Shown: piece by piece, positions 29,503-40,256 of the stretch | Position numbering within the stretch: the first letter of the stretch is position 1 | Layout: the number at the start of each line of letters is the position of its first letter | Origin: Paenibacillus rigui | Lineage (GTDB): Bacteria > Bacillota > Bacilli > Paenibacillales > NBRC-103111 | Direction of reading: 5' to 3' | Length of the DNA: 59,484 nt | NCBI RefSeq assembly: GCF_002234615.1 | Contig: NZ_NMQW01000051.1 | Location: 1-59,484 of the forward strand | Translations under genes and position numbers: made by a program | The notes under the pieces: model-generated | The model's input: only the letters and a program-made list of their open reading frames with translations | Told to the model about the DNA's origin: nothing | The model's database searches: none

Positions 29503-29754
29503 TCATTCATTCACTACAGCTGCCATAGCAGCTCCAACTTCAATACCACACGCCTTACCTAACAACTTCATGGAATCAACGTATGTTACCTTAACCCCCA
29601 TCTTCTTGCAGAGGTTAACCATCTTTATCGTTATTCGCGGATCTGCATCTTTGGCAACAAAAACTTCGCTAGCTTTACCTAACTCTACCATTTTCGTCGC
29701 TTGCTTTGTGCCGATACTTATGTTCGTTGCCTGCTTCACTTTTTCATAAGACAT
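29503..29754 (-). CDS. ybxF: L7Ae-family ribosomal protein (YbxF/RplGB type)
   Basis: An 83-residue member of the L7Ae/L30e family that binds kink-turn RNA (GKACGIEVGAAMA motif near the C-terminus). Its B. subtilis counterpart YbxF binds K-turns and sits at the same place between rpoC and rpsL. ATG 29754 is nine bases after GGAGG; the ribosome site lies in a weak CTCC...GGAG hairpin. It is the first gene of the str operon, behind a good sigma-A promoter. Confidence 0.92.
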   Translation of the reverse strand: MSYEKVKQATNISIGTKQATKMVELGKASEVFVAKDADPRITIKMVNLCKKMGVKVTYVDSMKLLGKACGIEVGAAMAAVVNE

Positions 29755-29807
29755 CTGAAACATCCTCCAAAGCACAGGAGACTATTGATAAAATGGCACA
29801 CTTTGAT

Positions 29808-29837
29808 ATATTAGCACCACCTATGCGGCATTGTCAA
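29808..29837 (-). promoter_or_regulatory. str-operon promoter upstream of ybxF
   Basis: TTGACA (29832-29837) and TAATAT (29808-29813) are 18 bp apart, with a TGC extended -10 element directly before the -10. The start would be near 29801. Confidence 0.75.
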
Positions 29838-29842
29838 GAAGA

Positions 29843-29904
29843 TTGCTTGTCTTCACATAGAATTTAATTTCCATTTTTCCATGAAGACAAGCAACTCTGA
29901 CTTT
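29843..29904 (-). repeat. 13-bp inverted repeat between rpoC and the str promoter
   Basis: TTGCTTGTCTTCA and TGAAGACAAGCAA are perfectly complementary over 13 bp, separated by 36 nt. There is no U-run after the 3' arm, only TCTTCTT, so it is not a standard intrinsic terminator although it lies at the 3' end of rpoC. Confidence 0.6.
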
Positions 29905-29925
29905 TGCACATAGGTAAACTAGTAA

Positions 29926-32900
29926 CTACTCTACGGAAACCGTCTCAAGCTCAGTTAGCTGCTCCTCACCGGTCTCCACTTCATTCGGATTAGTAATCCG
30001 GATGTTGCGGTATCTCGGCATTCCTGTGCCTGCAGGAATCAACTTACCGATAATAACATTTTCTTTGAGACCAAGCAACTGATCGACTTTGCCTTTGATG
30101 GCAGCATCGGTCAATACTCTAGTCGTCTCTTGGAAAGATGCCGCGGACAAGAAGGAATCTGTTTCTAGAGATGCTTTGGTAATACCAAGCAGCACCGGTC
30201 TAGCAACAGCTGGCTCAAGATTCGCAAATAAAGCGACTTTATTTGCTTCCTCATATTCATGCATATCTACAAAGGAGCCTGGCAGCAAGGTTGTATCCCC
30301 TGCGTCTACGATACGGATTTTACGAAGCATTTGGCGAACCATCACTTCGATGTGCTTATCGTTGATTTCTACCCCTTGGTTACGGTAAACGCGTTGTACT
30401 TCTTGCAGAATGTAGTTCTGTACGCCGCGGATTCCTTTGATTCGAAGCATTTCCTTCGGATCGATGGAACCTTCCGTTAACTCGTCCCCAGCTTCTACTT
30501 GCTGGTTCAGCGAAACACGAATACGGGAACCGTATGGTACTGCATACACTTTGGATTCAGCTTCGCCAAGAACTTCAATCTCACGACGATCCTTCGCTTC
30601 ACGAATCTCTTTGACAATACCGTCAATCTCCGAAATGATCGCTTGACCTTTCGGATTTCTGGCTTCAAACAACTCTTGGATACGCGGCAAACCTTGCGTA
30701 ATATCATCTCCGGCTACACCACCGGTATGGAACGTACGCATCGTCAGCTGGGTTCCCGGTTCCCCGATGGATTGAGCGGCGATAATACCGACGGCTTCCC
30801 CGATCTCGACAAACTGACCCGTAGCCAGGTTTCGTCCATAGCATTTTTTACATACGCCATGTCTGGAACGGCAGCTCAATACCGAACGAATTTGCAGCTT
30901 CTCGATACCGGCAGCGATAATTTTATCAGCGATACCTGCTTCAATAAGCTCGTTACGCCCAACGATGATTTCGCCTGTTTCCGGATGACGAATCGTTTCG
31001 AAAGCATACCTGCCCTCAATACGGTCATACAGATCCTCGATAACCTCTTTACCGTCCTGAATTTTGCTAACAGTAAAGCCTTTGTCTGTTCCGCAATCTT
31101 CATCACGAACGATGACGTCTTGGGCAACGTCAACGAGACGACGTGTCAAGTAACCCGAGTCCGCAGTACGAAGGGCTGTATCGGCCAAACCTTTCCGCGC
31201 ACCGTGAGTCGAGATAAAGTACTCCAATACCGTCAGACCTTCACGGAAGTTCGATTTGATCGGCAACTCGATGATTTTACCCGAAGGATTGGCCATCAAA
31301 CCACGCATACCGCCAAGCTGGGCGATCTGTGATTTGTTACCCCGTGCCTTGGACTCAACCATCATGTTGATGGAATTGTATTTATCAAGAGACTTCATCA
31401 GGATGTCAGTCAATTCATCCTTAGCCTTACTCCAGATCGCGATAACACGGTCATAACGCTCGTCATCTGTGATTAGACCGCGGCGATATTGGTTCGTAAC
31501 TACGGCAACCTTATCGTCGGATTCTTTAAGAATGGCTTCCTTCTCCGAAGGTACGGTTACGTCCGCAACAGCGATCGTAATCCCTGCCTTAGTCGAATAA
31601 GTAAAGCCCAATTCTTTAATCCGGTCCAAAATAACGGAGGTCAGCGTTGTATGATATTTACGGAAGCACTCGGCAATAATAGAGCCCAAATACTCTTTAC
31701 CGATTGCCTTACACTCTGGAAGTTCTTCCATGATTTGACGGACATTCGCGCCTTTATCAAAAACGAAGTAGTTATCCGATGTCCCTGTCAGCAAGTTTGC
31801 CTTAGTAGGCTCGTTAATGTAAGGGAAGTCCGCCGGATAAATTTCGTTAAAAATAACTTTACCGATTGTAGTGATCAGCAGCGCTTCTTGTTGTTCCGGA
31901 GTAAAGCTTGTTTTATTCAGTGCCTTAGCCGGAATCGCAATACGCGCATGCAAGGATGCAGCACCCCGTTGGTACAAGGAAACCGCCTCATGAACGGAAC
32001 GCACAATCGTTAGAGCACCTTTTGCCGTCTTGTTGTCCGTTGTCAAATAGAAGCTTCCCAAGACCATATCCTGAGACGGCGTAACAACCGGCTTGCCATC
32101 CTTAGGGTTAAGAATGTTACCGGACGCCAGCATCAATACGCGCGCTTCCGCTTGAGCTTCTGATGACAATGGAACGTGAACCGCCATTTGGTCACCGTCG
32201 AAGTCGGCATTGTATGCCGTACAAACGAGCGGATGCAGTTTGATGGCACGACCCTCAACCAGGATCGGTTCAAACGCTTGAATCCCTAGTCTATGCAGTG
32301 TGGGGGCACGGTTCAAAAGAACCGGATGCTCTTTAATTACTTCTTCGAGAACATCCCAAACTTCAGGACTTACGCGTTCCACTTTACGTTTCGCGCTCTT
32401 GATATTATGAGCAAGACCTTTATTTACGAGCTCTTTCATAACGAAAGGCTTAAACAATTCGAGTGCCATTTCCTTCGGAAGACCACATTGGTACATCTTC
32501 AAGTTTGGTCCTACAACGATTACGGAACGACCGGAGTAGTCTACCCGCTTACCGAGCAAGTTTTGACGGAAACGTCCCTGCTTACCTTTCAGCATGTGGC
32601 TGAGGGATTTCAACGGACGGTTACCAGGACCTGTTACTGGACGGCCGCGGCGACCGTTATCGATCAGCGCATCTACAGCTTCCTGCAGCATCCGTTTCTC
32701 ATTCTGAACGATGATATCCGGCGCACCAAGATCCAGCAGTCTTTTCAACCGGTTGTTACGGTTAATAACCCGGCGGTACAGATCGTTCAGGTCAGACGTC
32801 GCAAAACGACCGCCATCCAATTGAACCATCGGACGAAGCTCCGGCGGGATAACCGGAAGTACATCCAGCACCATCCACTCCGGCATGTTTTTGGAGTTAC

Positions 32901-33549
32901 GGAAAGCTTCCATGACTTCAAGACGTTTGATCGCACGATTACGACGTTGGCCCTGAGCCGTTTTCAGCTCTTCCTTCAGCGTTTCGACTTCTTTCTCGAT
33001 ATCGATATCTTGAAGAAGCTTCTTAACCGCTTCTGCCCCCATTCCTGCTTGGAACGCATAGCCGTACTTCTCACGATAGCTGCGGTATTCCTTTTCAGAG
33101 AGGAGCTGTTTCTTCTCAAGCGGTGTATCTCCTGGATCTGTAACAACATACGATGCAAAATAGATAATCTCTTCGAGCGAACGAGGAGACATATCCAGAC
33201 CTAAGCCCATACGGCTTGGGATCCCTTTGAAGTACCAAATGTGGGATACCGGTGCCGCCAGCTCAATGTGGCCCATCCGTTCACGACGGACTTTTTGACG
33301 CGTTACTTCTACTCCGCAGCGGTCACAAACAACGCCCTTGTAACGAACACGTTTGTACTTACCGCAATGACATTCCCAGTCCTTCGTAGGACCAAAAATC
33401 TTTTCGCAGAACAGACCTTCCTTTTCAGGCTTTAACGTTCTGTAGTTTATCGTTTCCGGTTTTTTGACTTCCCCGCGGGACCACGAACGGATCTTTTCAG
33501 GAGAAGCCAAGCCAATTTTCATGAATTCGAAGTTGTTAACGTCCATCAA
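29926..33549 (-). CDS. rpoC: DNA-directed RNA polymerase beta' subunit
   Basis: RpoC, 1207 residues, about the usual Bacillales length. The N-terminal zinc site ([20 protein letters not shown]), the catalytic Mg motif NADFDGD near residue 450, and the second zinc cluster ([13 protein letters not shown]) are intact. The start is TTG at 33549, eight bases after AGGAGG; an ATG follows directly at 33546. B. subtilis RpoC starts at the equivalent position. A hairpin overlaps the rpoB stop upstream. Opposite-strand frames inside are shadows. Confidence 0.97.
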   Translation of the reverse strand: MMDVNNFEFMKIGLASPEKIRSWSRGEVKKPETINYRTLKPEKEGLFCEKIFGPTKDWECHCGKYKRVRYKGVVCDRCGVEVTRQKVRRERMGHIELAAPVSHIWYFKGIPSRMGLGLDMSPRSLEEIIYFASYVVTDPGDTPLEKKQLLSEKEYRSYREKYGYAFQAGMGAEAVKKLLQDIDIEKEVETLKEELKTAQGQRRNRAIKRLEVMEAFRNSKNMPEWMVLDVLPVIPPELRPMVQLDGGRFATSDLNDLYRRVINRNNRLKRLLDLGAPDIIVQNEKRMLQEAVDALIDNGRRGRPVTGPGNRPLKSLSHMLKGKQGRFRQNLLGKRVDYSGRSVIVVGPNLKMYQCGLPKEMALELFKPFVMKELVNKGLAHNIKSAKRKVERVSPEVWDVLEEVIKEHPVLLNRAPTLHRLGIQAFEPILVEGRAIKLHPLVCTAYNADFDGDQMAVHVPLSSEAQAEARVLMLASGNILNPKDGKPVVTPSQDMVLGSFYLTTDNKTAKGALTIVRSVHEAVSLYQRGAASLHARIAIPAKALNKTSFTPEQQEALLITTIGKVIFNEIYPADFPYINEPTKANLLTGTSDNYFVFDKGANVRQIMEELPECKAIGKEYLGSIIAECFRKYHTTLTSVILDRIKELGFTYSTKAGITIAVADVTVPSEKEAILKESDDKVAVVTNQYRRGLITDDERYDRVIAIWSKAKDELTDILMKSLDKYNSINMMVESKARGNKSQIAQLGGMRGLMANPSGKIIELPIKSNFREGLTVLEYFISTHGARKGLADTALRTADSGYLTRRLVDVAQDVIVRDEDCGTDKGFTVSKIQDGKEVIEDLYDRIEGRYAFETIRHPETGEIIVGRNELIEAGIADKIIAAGIEKLQIRSVLSCRSRHGVCKKCYGRNLATGQFVEIGEAVGIIAAQSIGEPGTQLTMRTFHTGGVAGDDITQGLPRIQELFEARNPKGQAIISEIDGIVKEIREAKDRREIEVLGEAESKVYAVPYGSRIRVSLNQQVEAGDELTEGSIDPKEMLRIKGIRGVQNYILQEVQRVYRNQGVEINDKHIEVMVRQMLRKIRIVDAGDTTLLPGSFVDMHEYEEANKVALFANLEPAVARPVLLGITKASLETDSFLSAASFQETTRVLTDAAIKGKVDQLLGLKENVIIGKLIPAGTGMPRYRNIRITNPNEVETGEEQLTELETVSVE

Positions 33550-33624
33550 GGAGCAACCCTCCTTAAAGTTTTGTCGAGCAAAACGGATCGTAAGCTTAAT
33601 CTTGAAAAACGCACTATATAAACA

Positions 33625-33660
33625 AACAGGAGCCTGACAAAAGTCAGGCGTGAACCTGTT
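33625..33660 (-). other. Intercistronic hairpin between rpoB and rpoC
   Basis: GCCTGAC-TTTT-GTCAGGC (7 bp) sits inside an outer AACAGG/CCTGTT stem. The 5' arm overlaps the rpoB stop codon. The downstream TGTTTATATA is only mildly U-rich, so it may be a partial terminator or an RNA processing or stability element setting the beta:beta' ratio. Confidence 0.6.
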
Positions 33661-36600
33661 ACTCTACACCCATCTCCGAACCTTCGAGATTGAGGTTCAG
33701 CTTGTCGCTCGTTACCTCATCGTCGTCATCGGTTTCCCTCATTTCGATCTCTTGCTCATCGCCGGACAAGATTTTCACATCCATACCCAAGCTTTGAAGC
33801 TCTTTGATCAATACCTTGAAGGACTCCGGTACACCTGGTTCCGGAACATTCTCACCTTTGACAATGGATTCGTACGTTTTGACACGTCCTACCACGTCAT
33901 CGGATTTCACCGTCAATATCTCTTGCAAGGTATAAGCGGCACCATAGGCTTCAAGCGCCCAAACCTCCATCTCCCCGAAACGCTGACCACCGAACTGTGC
34001 TTTACCACCCAGCGGCTGCTGTGTAACAAGAGAGTAAGGACCCGTGGAACGGGCATGGATTTTATCGTCAACCATGTGCGCCAGCTTGATCATGTACATG
34101 ACGCCAACGGTAACTTCCCGCTCAAACGGCTCGCCCGTACGACCATCGTACAAAATCGTCTTACCGTTACGCTGCATACCTGCTTCTTCCATCGTATCAA
34201 ATACGTCATACTCGCGTGCGCCGTCAAATACCGGCGTAGCTGTATGAATACCCAAATACTTGGCAGCCATACCCAAGTGAACTTCAAGCGCTTGCCCGAT
34301 GTTCATCCGCGACGGAACGCCCAATGGATTCAAGACAACCTGTACCGGAGTTCCATCCGGCAGGAACGGCATGTCCTCTTCAGGCATAATGCGCGCGATA
34401 ACCCCTTTGTTACCGTGACGTCCGGCCATTTTATCGCCTTCGGAAATTTTCCGTTTTTGTGCGATATAGACACGAACCAATTGATTCACACCCGGAGGCA
34501 GCTCGTCACCGTTCTCACGAGTGAACACTTTTACGTCAACGACGATACCATCAGTACCATGCGGCACCCGCAAGGAGGTATCACGAACCTCACGTGCTTT
34601 TTCACCGAAAATGGCATGCAGCAAACGTTCTTCCGCCGTAAGCTCCGTAACCCCTTTAGGAGTAACTTTACCTACCAAAATATCGCCTGCGCCAATTTCG
34701 GCACCGACACGGATAATACCACGCTCATCCAGATTCTTCAGCGCATCTTCCCCAACGTTCGGAATATCGCGTGTGATTTCTTCAGGACCGAGCTTCGTAT
34801 CTCTCGCTTCGGATTCATATTCTTCAATATGAATGGATGTATACACATCCTCTTTCACCAGTTTTTCACTAAGCAGAATGGCATCCTCGTAGTTATAGCC
34901 TTCCCACGTCATAAACGCGATGACCACGTTGCGTCCTAGTGCCAGCTCTCCCATTTCTGTGGAAGGACCGTCAGCCAGAATATCCCCGACACGTACTTGC
35001 TCACCTTTGTGGCAAATAGGGCGTTGGTTGATGCAGGTACCTTGGTTGGAACGCATAAACTTATGCAGCTTGTGCTTCACCAAATCCCCATTAACCAGCT
35101 TGCCATCTACCATTGCCTGGCGGCGCACCCAAATTTCGTTAGCCGATACGCGTTCTACAACACCGTCTACTTTGGATACAATACATACACCGGAGTCTTT
35201 GGCAGCCTTATGCTCCATCCCCGTCCCTACAAGAGGAGCTTTAGGAATAAGCAAAGGAACTGCTTGACGCTGCATGTTCGAACCCATCAACGCACGGTTG
35301 GAGTCATCGTTCTCCAAGAAAGGAATCAGCGCCGTAGCGACCGATACTACTTGTTTAGGCGATACGTCCATATAATCAACGCGCGCTTTAGGAAGGATTA
35401 AGTTATCATCTTTATAACGAACGATAACCGTATCATTGGCAAACGCGCCTTCTTCTGTCAGCTTCGAGTTCGCTTGAGCAACAACGTAATTATCTTCCTC
35501 ATCTGCAGTCAGATAAGCGATTTGCTCGGTTACAACACCCGTCTTAGGATCAACCCAACGGTATGGCGCTTCAATAAAGCCATATTCATTGATTCTAGCG
35601 AAGGTTGACAAGGAGTTGATCAAACCGATGTTCGGTCCCTCCGGCGTCTCGATTGGACACATACGACCATAGTGAGAGTGATGGACGTCACGGACCTCAA
35701 AGCCCGCGCGCTCCCTTGTCAAACCACCAGGTCCCAAAGCGGACAAACGACGTTTATGCGTCAATTCGGCCAATGGATTCGTCTGATCCATAAACTGAGA
35801 CAATTGGGAGCTTCCGAAAAACTCTTTAATCGACGCGATAACCGGTCTTATATTAATCAATGCCTGCGGCGTTATGACATTCGCGTCCTGAATGGACATC
35901 CGCTCACGAACAACACGCTCCATACGCGACAAACCGATACGGAACTGGTTTTGCAGCAATTCACCAACGGAGCGCAATCTTCTGTTACCCAGATGATCGA
36001 TATCGTCCGTGTCGCCGATGCCATGCAGCAAGTTGATAAAGTAGTTGATAGACGCAATGATGTCTGCAGGCGTAATGTTCTTGATTGATTTATCGATCTT
36101 GCCGTTGGCGATGACTTTAACTACTTTACCATCTTCAATCGGCGAATACACGTTAATGCATTGGAATGGAATATGCTCCATCTCCGTTACACCATTCACT
36201 GCCGTGTACTCTTTATAGCCTACACCGTTCTCCAGGAAAGGAAGCACCTCATCCAGCAAACGACGATCCAACACCTGTCCAGCCTCTGCAATGATTTCAC
36301 CCGTTTCAGGATCTGCCAAAGTCTCAGCCAAACGTTGGTTGAACAGACGATTCTTGATATGCAGCTTCTTGTTGATTTTGTAACGGCCAACATTGGCCAA
36401 ATCATAGCGCTTCGGATCAAAGAACCTAGCCACGAGCAAGCTTCTAGCATTATCAAGTGTAGGAGGCTCACCTGGACGCAAGCGCTCATAGATTTCAATC
36501 AATGCTTTGTCGGTAGAATCGGTATTATCCTTATCCAACGTATTACGGATATACTCGTCATCACCGAGCAAATCCAAAATTTCAGCGTCCGTGCCAAAGC

Positions 36601-37195
36601 CCAAAGCTCTCAACAGGACAGTAACAGGAATCTTACGGGTACGATCGATGCGGACATAAATAATGTCCTTTGCATCCGTCTCCAGCTCGAGCCAAGCGCC
36701 ACGATTCGGAATAACGGTTGCGGTATATGTTTTCTTGCCGTTTTTATCCACTTTCGTGCTAAAATAGACGCTAGGAGAACGAACCAGCTGACTGACGATA
36801 ACCCGTTCGGCACCATTGATAATAAATGTCCCTGTTTCTGTCATTAACGGGAAGTCTCCCATAAATACTTCCTGCTCTTTAACTTCACCAGTTTCTTTAT
36901 TGATCAAGCGCACTTTCACACGAAGCGGAGCTGCGTAAGTGACATCGCGTTCCTTGGATTCATCGACTGAGTACTTAGGATCACCTAAGCTATAATCGAT
37001 AAATTCCAACACTAAATTCCCCGTAAAATCTTGTATCGGGGAAATATCCTGAAACATTTCACGCAATCCTTCTTCCAAAAACCACTCATATGATTTTTGT
37101 TGGATTTCAATCAGATTCGGAACTTCCAGAACCTCATGAATCCGAGCGTATGACCTGCGTTTGCGTCGACCTAATTGAACAAGATGACCCGCCAA
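33659..37195 (-). CDS. rpoB: DNA-directed RNA polymerase beta subunit
   Basis: RpoB, 1178 residues. The rifampicin region ([20 protein letters not shown], then [12 protein letters not shown]) has the sensitive residues at the Asp516, His526 and Ser531 equivalents. I place the start at TTG 37195, giving [15 protein letters not shown], because AGGGGTGA lies seven bases upstream and B. subtilis RpoB begins at the matching position (MTGQLVQYG). The longer frame from ATG 37213 has no ribosome site. The C-terminal tail is short and acidic. The gene follows a long leader with two candidate promoters and a palindrome. Confidence 0.97.
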   Translation of the reverse strand: MAGHLVQLGRRKRRSYARIHEVLEVPNLIEIQQKSYEWFLEEGLREMFQDISPIQDFTGNLVLEFIDYSLGDPKYSVDESKERDVTYAAPLRVKVRLINKETGEVKEQEVFMGDFPLMTETGTFIINGAERVIVSQLVRSPSVYFSTKVDKNGKKTYTATVIPNRGAWLELETDAKDIIYVRIDRTRKIPVTVLLRALGFGTDAEILDLLGDDEYIRNTLDKDNTDSTDKALIEIYERLRPGEPPTLDNARSLLVARFFDPKRYDLANVGRYKINKKLHIKNRLFNQRLAETLADPETGEIIAEAGQVLDRRLLDEVLPFLENGVGYKEYTAVNGVTEMEHIPFQCINVYSPIEDGKVVKVIANGKIDKSIKNITPADIIASINYFINLLHGIGDTDDIDHLGNRRLRSVGELLQNQFRIGLSRMERVVRERMSIQDANVITPQALINIRPVIASIKEFFGSSQLSQFMDQTNPLAELTHKRRLSALGPGGLTRERAGFEVRDVHHSHYGRMCPIETPEGPNIGLINSLSTFARINEYGFIEAPYRWVDPKTGVVTEQIAYLTADEEDNYVVAQANSKLTEEGAFANDTVIVRYKDDNLILPKARVDYMDVSPKQVVSVATALIPFLENDDSNRALMGSNMQRQAVPLLIPKAPLVGTGMEHKAAKDSGVCIVSKVDGVVERVSANEIWVRRQAMVDGKLVNGDLVKHKLHKFMRSNQGTCINQRPICHKGEQVRVGDILADGPSTEMGELALGRNVVIAFMTWEGYNYEDAILLSEKLVKEDVYTSIHIEEYESEARDTKLGPEEITRDIPNVGEDALKNLDERGIIRVGAEIGAGDILVGKVTPKGVTELTAEERLLHAIFGEKAREVRDTSLRVPHGTDGIVVDVKVFTRENGDELPPGVNQLVRVYIAQKRKISEGDKMAGRHGNKGVIARIMPEEDMPFLPDGTPVQVVLNPLGVPSRMNIGQALEVHLGMAAKYLGIHTATPVFDGAREYDVFDTMEEAGMQRNGKTILYDGRTGEPFEREVTVGVMYMIKLAHMVDDKIHARSTGPYSLVTQQPLGGKAQFGGQRFGEMEVWALEAYGAAYTLQEILTVKSDDVVGRVKTYESIVKGENVPEPGVPESFKVLIKELQSLGMDVKILSGDEQEIEMRETDDDDEVTSDKLNLNLEGSEMGVE

Positions 37196-37521
37196 CTTTG
37201 ATTCACCCCTCATGTCTACTCAACAGAACAAAATAAAAGCCTCTCCTGAAGCCTTCTCGAGTAAGTACTGTTGAAGTGATACTTCTTACGGAAGCTTCTA
37301 ATGCATCAACTTTCATGTTACCATAATTTTCTTCATACCTAGTATCGTTTACCTAAAATTTAAACATTATACGTCGAATGCTTAAACTTTATTCATACCG
37401 GCAGAAAAAATCTTCTTGACATTTTAGCAAACTAAAGACATATAACCCAATCTTAATGCTGACATTTTATTATGATATCATAAACAAAATGTCAAGTCAA
37501 CAAAATTGTAATGGGTTCCAC
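37196..37521 (-). promoter_or_regulatory. rpoB upstream region: two promoters, palindrome and leader hairpin
   Basis: On the minus strand, P1 has TTGACT (37495-37500) and TATCAT (37472-37477), 17-bp spacer. P2 has TTGGGT (37445-37450) and TAAAAT (37421-37426), 18-bp spacer, with an extended TGC. A 35-bp near-perfect palindrome (37460-37494) covers P1, and a third TGACATTTTA copy (37417-37426, plus strand) overlaps the P2 -10. The leader then holds a long stem (37285-37298 with 37248-37265) before the rpoB ribosome site. No gene is seen in this 326-bp stretch. Confidence 0.6.
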
Positions 37522-38118
37522 TTATTTCTCTGCCTTGATGACCCGATACCCTTTGTCCTTACCCAGTTCCTTCACTTTCGAGAATAAAGACTCCAGCTTG
37601 GCAAAGGCTGAAGGAGCGCCCTGCTTCTTCTGAATGACAATCCATAAAGATCCGCCAGGATTCAATACCTCGTAAGCTTGTTCAAAAATACTATGAACGA
37701 CTTCTTTCCCTGCGCGAATTGGAGGATTAGTAATAACAATGTCATAGCGATGATCCATCACTTCCGACAACCTATCGCTTTGTTTAATTTCCACATTCGC
37801 AATATGATTGCGCGAAGCATTCAATTTCGCCAGCTCCACGGCTCTTTCATTAATATCAACCATGGTGACGTGACCCTGTGGTACGAGCGTTGCAGCCGCC
37901 AGCCCCATCGGTCCATAACCGCAGCCTACATCCAGCACTCTTGCATCCTCGGGAAGCTCTAACGCTTCTATCAACACTTTCGATCCGTAATCCACCCCCT
38001 TCTTGGAGAAGACTCCAGCATCGGTCACGAAGGTGAATTTACGCCCGCGCAGCGATTCTTCGATTGTATGTAAATCATGTGCCGCCGTCGGTTTTTGCGT
38101 ATAATAATGATCGCTCAT
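37522..38118 (-). CDS. ybxB: RsmC-like class I SAM-dependent methyltransferase
   Basis: A 198-residue protein with the MTS/RsmC methyltransferase fold. The SAM motif is VLDVGCGYGPMGLAAA and the catalytic NPPY-type motif is TNPPIRAGK, typical of 16S rRNA G1207-type or related N2-guanine methyltransferases. The single-domain form lying between rplL and rpoB equals B. subtilis YbxB. The precise substrate in Firmicutes is unproven, so I use the locus-type symbol rather than rsmC. It follows a terminator after rplL, so expression may depend on read-through. Confidence 0.88.
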   Translation of the reverse strand: MSDHYYTQKPTAAHDLHTIEESLRGRKFTFVTDAGVFSKKGVDYGSKVLIEALELPEDARVLDVGCGYGPMGLAAATLVPQGHVTMVDINERAVELAKLNASRNHIANVEIKQSDRLSEVMDHRYDIVITNPPIRAGKEVVHSIFEQAYEVLNPGGSLWIVIQKKQGAPSAFAKLESLFSKVKELGKDKGYRVIKAEK

Positions 38119-38191
38119 TTCATTTCACCGCCTACTCTAGAACTGTGCATACTTCCGTCTATCACACTCCTGATTTCCCGCTTGGAACAAG

Positions 38192-38224
38192 GAAAACCCC
38201 CTGAAGTGATAAGCTCCAAGGGGT
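38192..38224 (-). terminator. Terminator after rplL
   Basis: ACCCCTTGGAG pairs with CTTCAGGGGGT over 11 bp including two G-U pairs, loop of 7 nt, followed by TTTTCCTT. The U-run is short, so it may be partial. Confidence 0.65.
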
Positions 38225-38242
38225 CTTTAGGGTTGAAGAGAA

Positions 38243-38605
38243 TTACTTCACTTCTACAGCTGCGCCAGCTTCTTCAAGCTTAGCTTTGATTGCATCAGCG
38301 TCTTCTTTACCCACTTTTTCTTTGATTGGTTTTGGTGCGCCGTCAACCAAATCTTTAGCTTCTTTCAAGCCAAGACCAGTGATTTCGCGAACAACTTTGA
38401 TAACGTTGATTTTGGAAGCACCAGCGCTAGTCAAGATTACGTCGAATTCTGTTTGCTCAGCAACTTCTGCTGCGCCGCCACCTGCTACAACAGCTACTGG
38501 AGCTGCAGCAGTTACGCCGAATTCTTCTTCGATTGCTTTAACAAGATCGTTCAATTCCAAAACTGTCATACCTTTAATTGCTTCCAAGATTTGCTCTTTA
38601 CTCAT
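38243..38605 (-). CDS. rplL: 50S ribosomal protein L7/L12
   Basis: L7/L12, 120 residues, the stalk protein that recruits translation GTPases. It has an N-terminal dimerisation helix region (about 1-30), an Ala/Gly-rich hinge, and the C-terminal factor-binding domain ([17 protein letters not shown]). It follows rplJ by 64 bp and is usually made in excess of other r-proteins. Confidence 0.97.
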   Translation of the reverse strand: MSKEQILEAIKGMTVLELNDLVKAIEEEFGVTAAAPVAVVAGGGAAEVAEQTEFDVILTSAGASKINVIKVVREITGLGLKEAKDLVDGAPKPIKEKVGKEDADAIKAKLEEAGAAVEVK

Positions 38606-38669
38606 GGTATATAAACCTCCATTAATTTTGTTTTTGGGTCATGCAATTTGCCTTAATGCCAAGAGCCGA

Positions 38670-39182
38670 TTAGGCCTCTTGCGCTCCGCCTTCTTGCTTC
38701 TCAGACACAGCTTTAACCGCAAGGGCGAAGTTGCGAACTGGAGCTTGAAGCACGCTGAGCAACATGGACAGCAAGCCTTCTCTGGAAGGAAGCTCGGCCA
38801 ATGCTTTGATTTGTTCAAAATCAACTACTTTACCTTCTACTACACCTGCTTTAACGCTCAGATGCTCATTTTTCTTAGCAAAAGCCGTCAAGATTTTTGC
38901 TGGAGTAATGATATCATCTTTACTGAATGCGATGGCTGTAGGACCAGTCAAATGTTCATCCAGTGCAGTTAAATCAGCGCTCGCAGTTGCGCGTCTAGCC
39001 AATGTGTTTTTCAACACTTGGAATTCAACGCCTGCTTCACGAAGTTGTTTGCGAAGCTCAGTTACTTGAGCCACGTTCAAACCACGGTAGTCAGTAACGA
39101 TCGTGCAAGAGCTGTCTTTCAGCTTCTCAGTCACTTCTGCAACCTGCTGAGATTTCAGCTCAAGAGTTTTTGCGTTTGCCAT
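38670..39182 (-). CDS. rplJ: 50S ribosomal protein L10
   Basis: L10, 170 residues, anchors the L7/L12 stalk. [18 protein letters not shown] and the Ala-rich C-terminal helix that binds L7/L12 dimers are present. ATG 39182 ([12 protein letters not shown]) is ten bases after AGGAGG; the longer frame runs through a hairpin and has no ribosome site. The upstream leader has the L10-binding and attenuator elements known in this family. Confidence 0.96.
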   Translation of the reverse strand: MANAKTLELKSQQVAEVTEKLKDSSCTIVTDYRGLNVAQVTELRKQLREAGVEFQVLKNTLARRATASADLTALDEHLTGPTAIAFSKDDIITPAKILTAFAKKNEHLSVKAGVVEGKVVDFEQIKALAELPSREGLLSMLLSVLQAPVRNFALAVKAVSEKQEGGAQEA

Positions 39183-39201
39183 TTGTTTTGCACCTCCTAA
39201 G

Positions 39202-39219
39202 TGCTTCCTTACGGAAGCA
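39202..39219 (-). other. Hairpin abutting the rplJ Shine-Dalgarno
   Basis: TGCTTCC-GTAA-GGAAGCA forms a perfect 7-bp stem with a GNRA tetraloop and is followed immediately by CTTAGGAGGT. The same layout precedes rpmJ and rplX. Confidence 0.65.
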
Positions 39220-39315
39220 TTCTTCATAAGAAACTAACTAATCTTAAATCCCGCAAGGGAACATCTTACTCGATCGATCAACTTATCTCGTAAGGTGCCG
39301 CGAAGGCTTTCCATT

Positions 39316-39474
39316 AAAACAGAAAATGCCTCCGCAGACACTGCGAAGGCATGATGATTTCACATAATCTTTGTACAAGCAAAGAAAAGGAACTCTATAT
39401 CATAACACCTCGGCAGGGAATTAAGCCCTTTAGGGGCACCTGCTGTCTACGGTAAGTCATATTCGTTTGTCAAC
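39316..39474 (-). ncRNA. L10 leader with attenuator
   Basis: The transcript start is predicted near 39474. The core includes CCGTAGACAGCAGGTGCC and TTAATTCCCTGCCGAGGTG, the blocks expected in the L10 leader that binds L10-L12. It is followed by a 12-bp stem (39341-39352 with 39326-39337) and U-rich TTTCTGTTTT, an intrinsic terminator. L10-L12 binding would favour termination and so limit rplJL expression, a mechanism known for B. subtilis. Confidence 0.8.
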
Positions 39475-39480
39475 TTAGAT

Positions 39481-39509
39481 AGGTTAGCATGCGTGACTGT
39501 AAAAGTCAA
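39481..39509 (-). promoter_or_regulatory. rplJ promoter
   Basis: TTGACT (39504-39509) and TAACCT (39481-39486) are 17 bp apart with an extended TGC before the -10. It sits just downstream of the rplA stop codon. Confidence 0.6.
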
Positions 39510-39524
39510 CTGCCAAGCTTATCC

Positions 39525-40217
39525 TTATCTAAAGGATTGCACGTTTACACGCGCACTTGGACCCATCGTCGAGGAAACAGCGATGTTTTTCAGGTATACA
39601 CCTTTAGCAGCTGCTGGTTTCGCACGGTTCAAAGCATCTACCAAAGCGCGGAAGTTGTCACCCAACTTCTCAGCATCAAAGGATACTTTACCGATAGGAG
39701 CGTGGATTTGACCGGCTTTATCCAGACGGTATTCGATTTTACCAGCCTTAATCTCTTGAACCGCTTTAGTTACATCAAATGTAACCGTACCAGCTTTAGG
39801 ATTCGGCATCAAACCTTTACCACCCAAGATACGACCCAATTTACCCACTTCACTCATCATGTCCGGTGTCGCTACGCACACATCAAAGTCGAACCAACCT
39901 TGTTGGATCTTGTTGATCATGTCTTGATCGCCTACGAAATCAGCACCAGCCGCTTCCGCTTCTTTAGCTTTTTCGCCTTTAGCAAACACAAGAACACGCT
40001 TTGTTTTACCAGTACCGTGTGGCAATACAACAACACCACGAACGGCTTGGTCTTGTTTACGAGGGTCTACACCCAAACGAACTGCTACTTCAACAGTTTC
40101 GTCGAATTTTGCAGTCGCTGCTTTTTTCACAAGCTCAATCGCTTCTGCAGGCTCATAAAGAGTCTCAGGATTGACAAGCTTAGCGGCTTCCAAATACTTT
40201 TTGCCGTGTTTAGCCAT
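39525..40217 (-). CDS. rplA: 50S ribosomal protein L1
   Basis: L1, 230 residues, forms the mobile L1 stalk that moves E-site t[42 protein letters not shown] and the C-terminal [11 protein letters not shown] are diagnostic. ATG 40217 is eight bases after AGGAGG. The longer open frame (to 40304) is created by a tandem repeat in the 201-bp spacer after rplK and is not part of the protein. Confidence 0.97.
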   Translation of the reverse strand: MAKHGKKYLEAAKLVNPETLYEPAEAIELVKKAATAKFDETVEVAVRLGVDPRKQDQAVRGVVVLPHGTGKTKRVLVFAKGEKAKEAEAAGADFVGDQDMINKIQQGWFDFDVCVATPDMMSEVGKLGRILGGKGLMPNPKAGTVTFDVTKAVQEIKAGKIEYRLDKAGQIHAPIGKVSFDAEKLGDNFRALVDALNRAKPAAAKGVYLKNIAVSSTMGPSARVNVQSFR

Positions 40218-40256
40218 TTGTTCTTCCTCCTTTGTGGTATTAGCGGAATATCCTCC

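Noticed and set aside
33650-34939. 429-codon plus-strand frame opposite rpoB, and similar ones opposite rpoC and secY
   Set aside because: No ribosome site, odd composition, and full overlap with a certain essential gene on the other strand.
28952-37195. Antibiotic-resistance alleles in rpsL or rpoB
   Set aside because: The lysines of S12 and the Asp/His/Ser positions of the RpoB rifampicin pocket are the sensitive forms.
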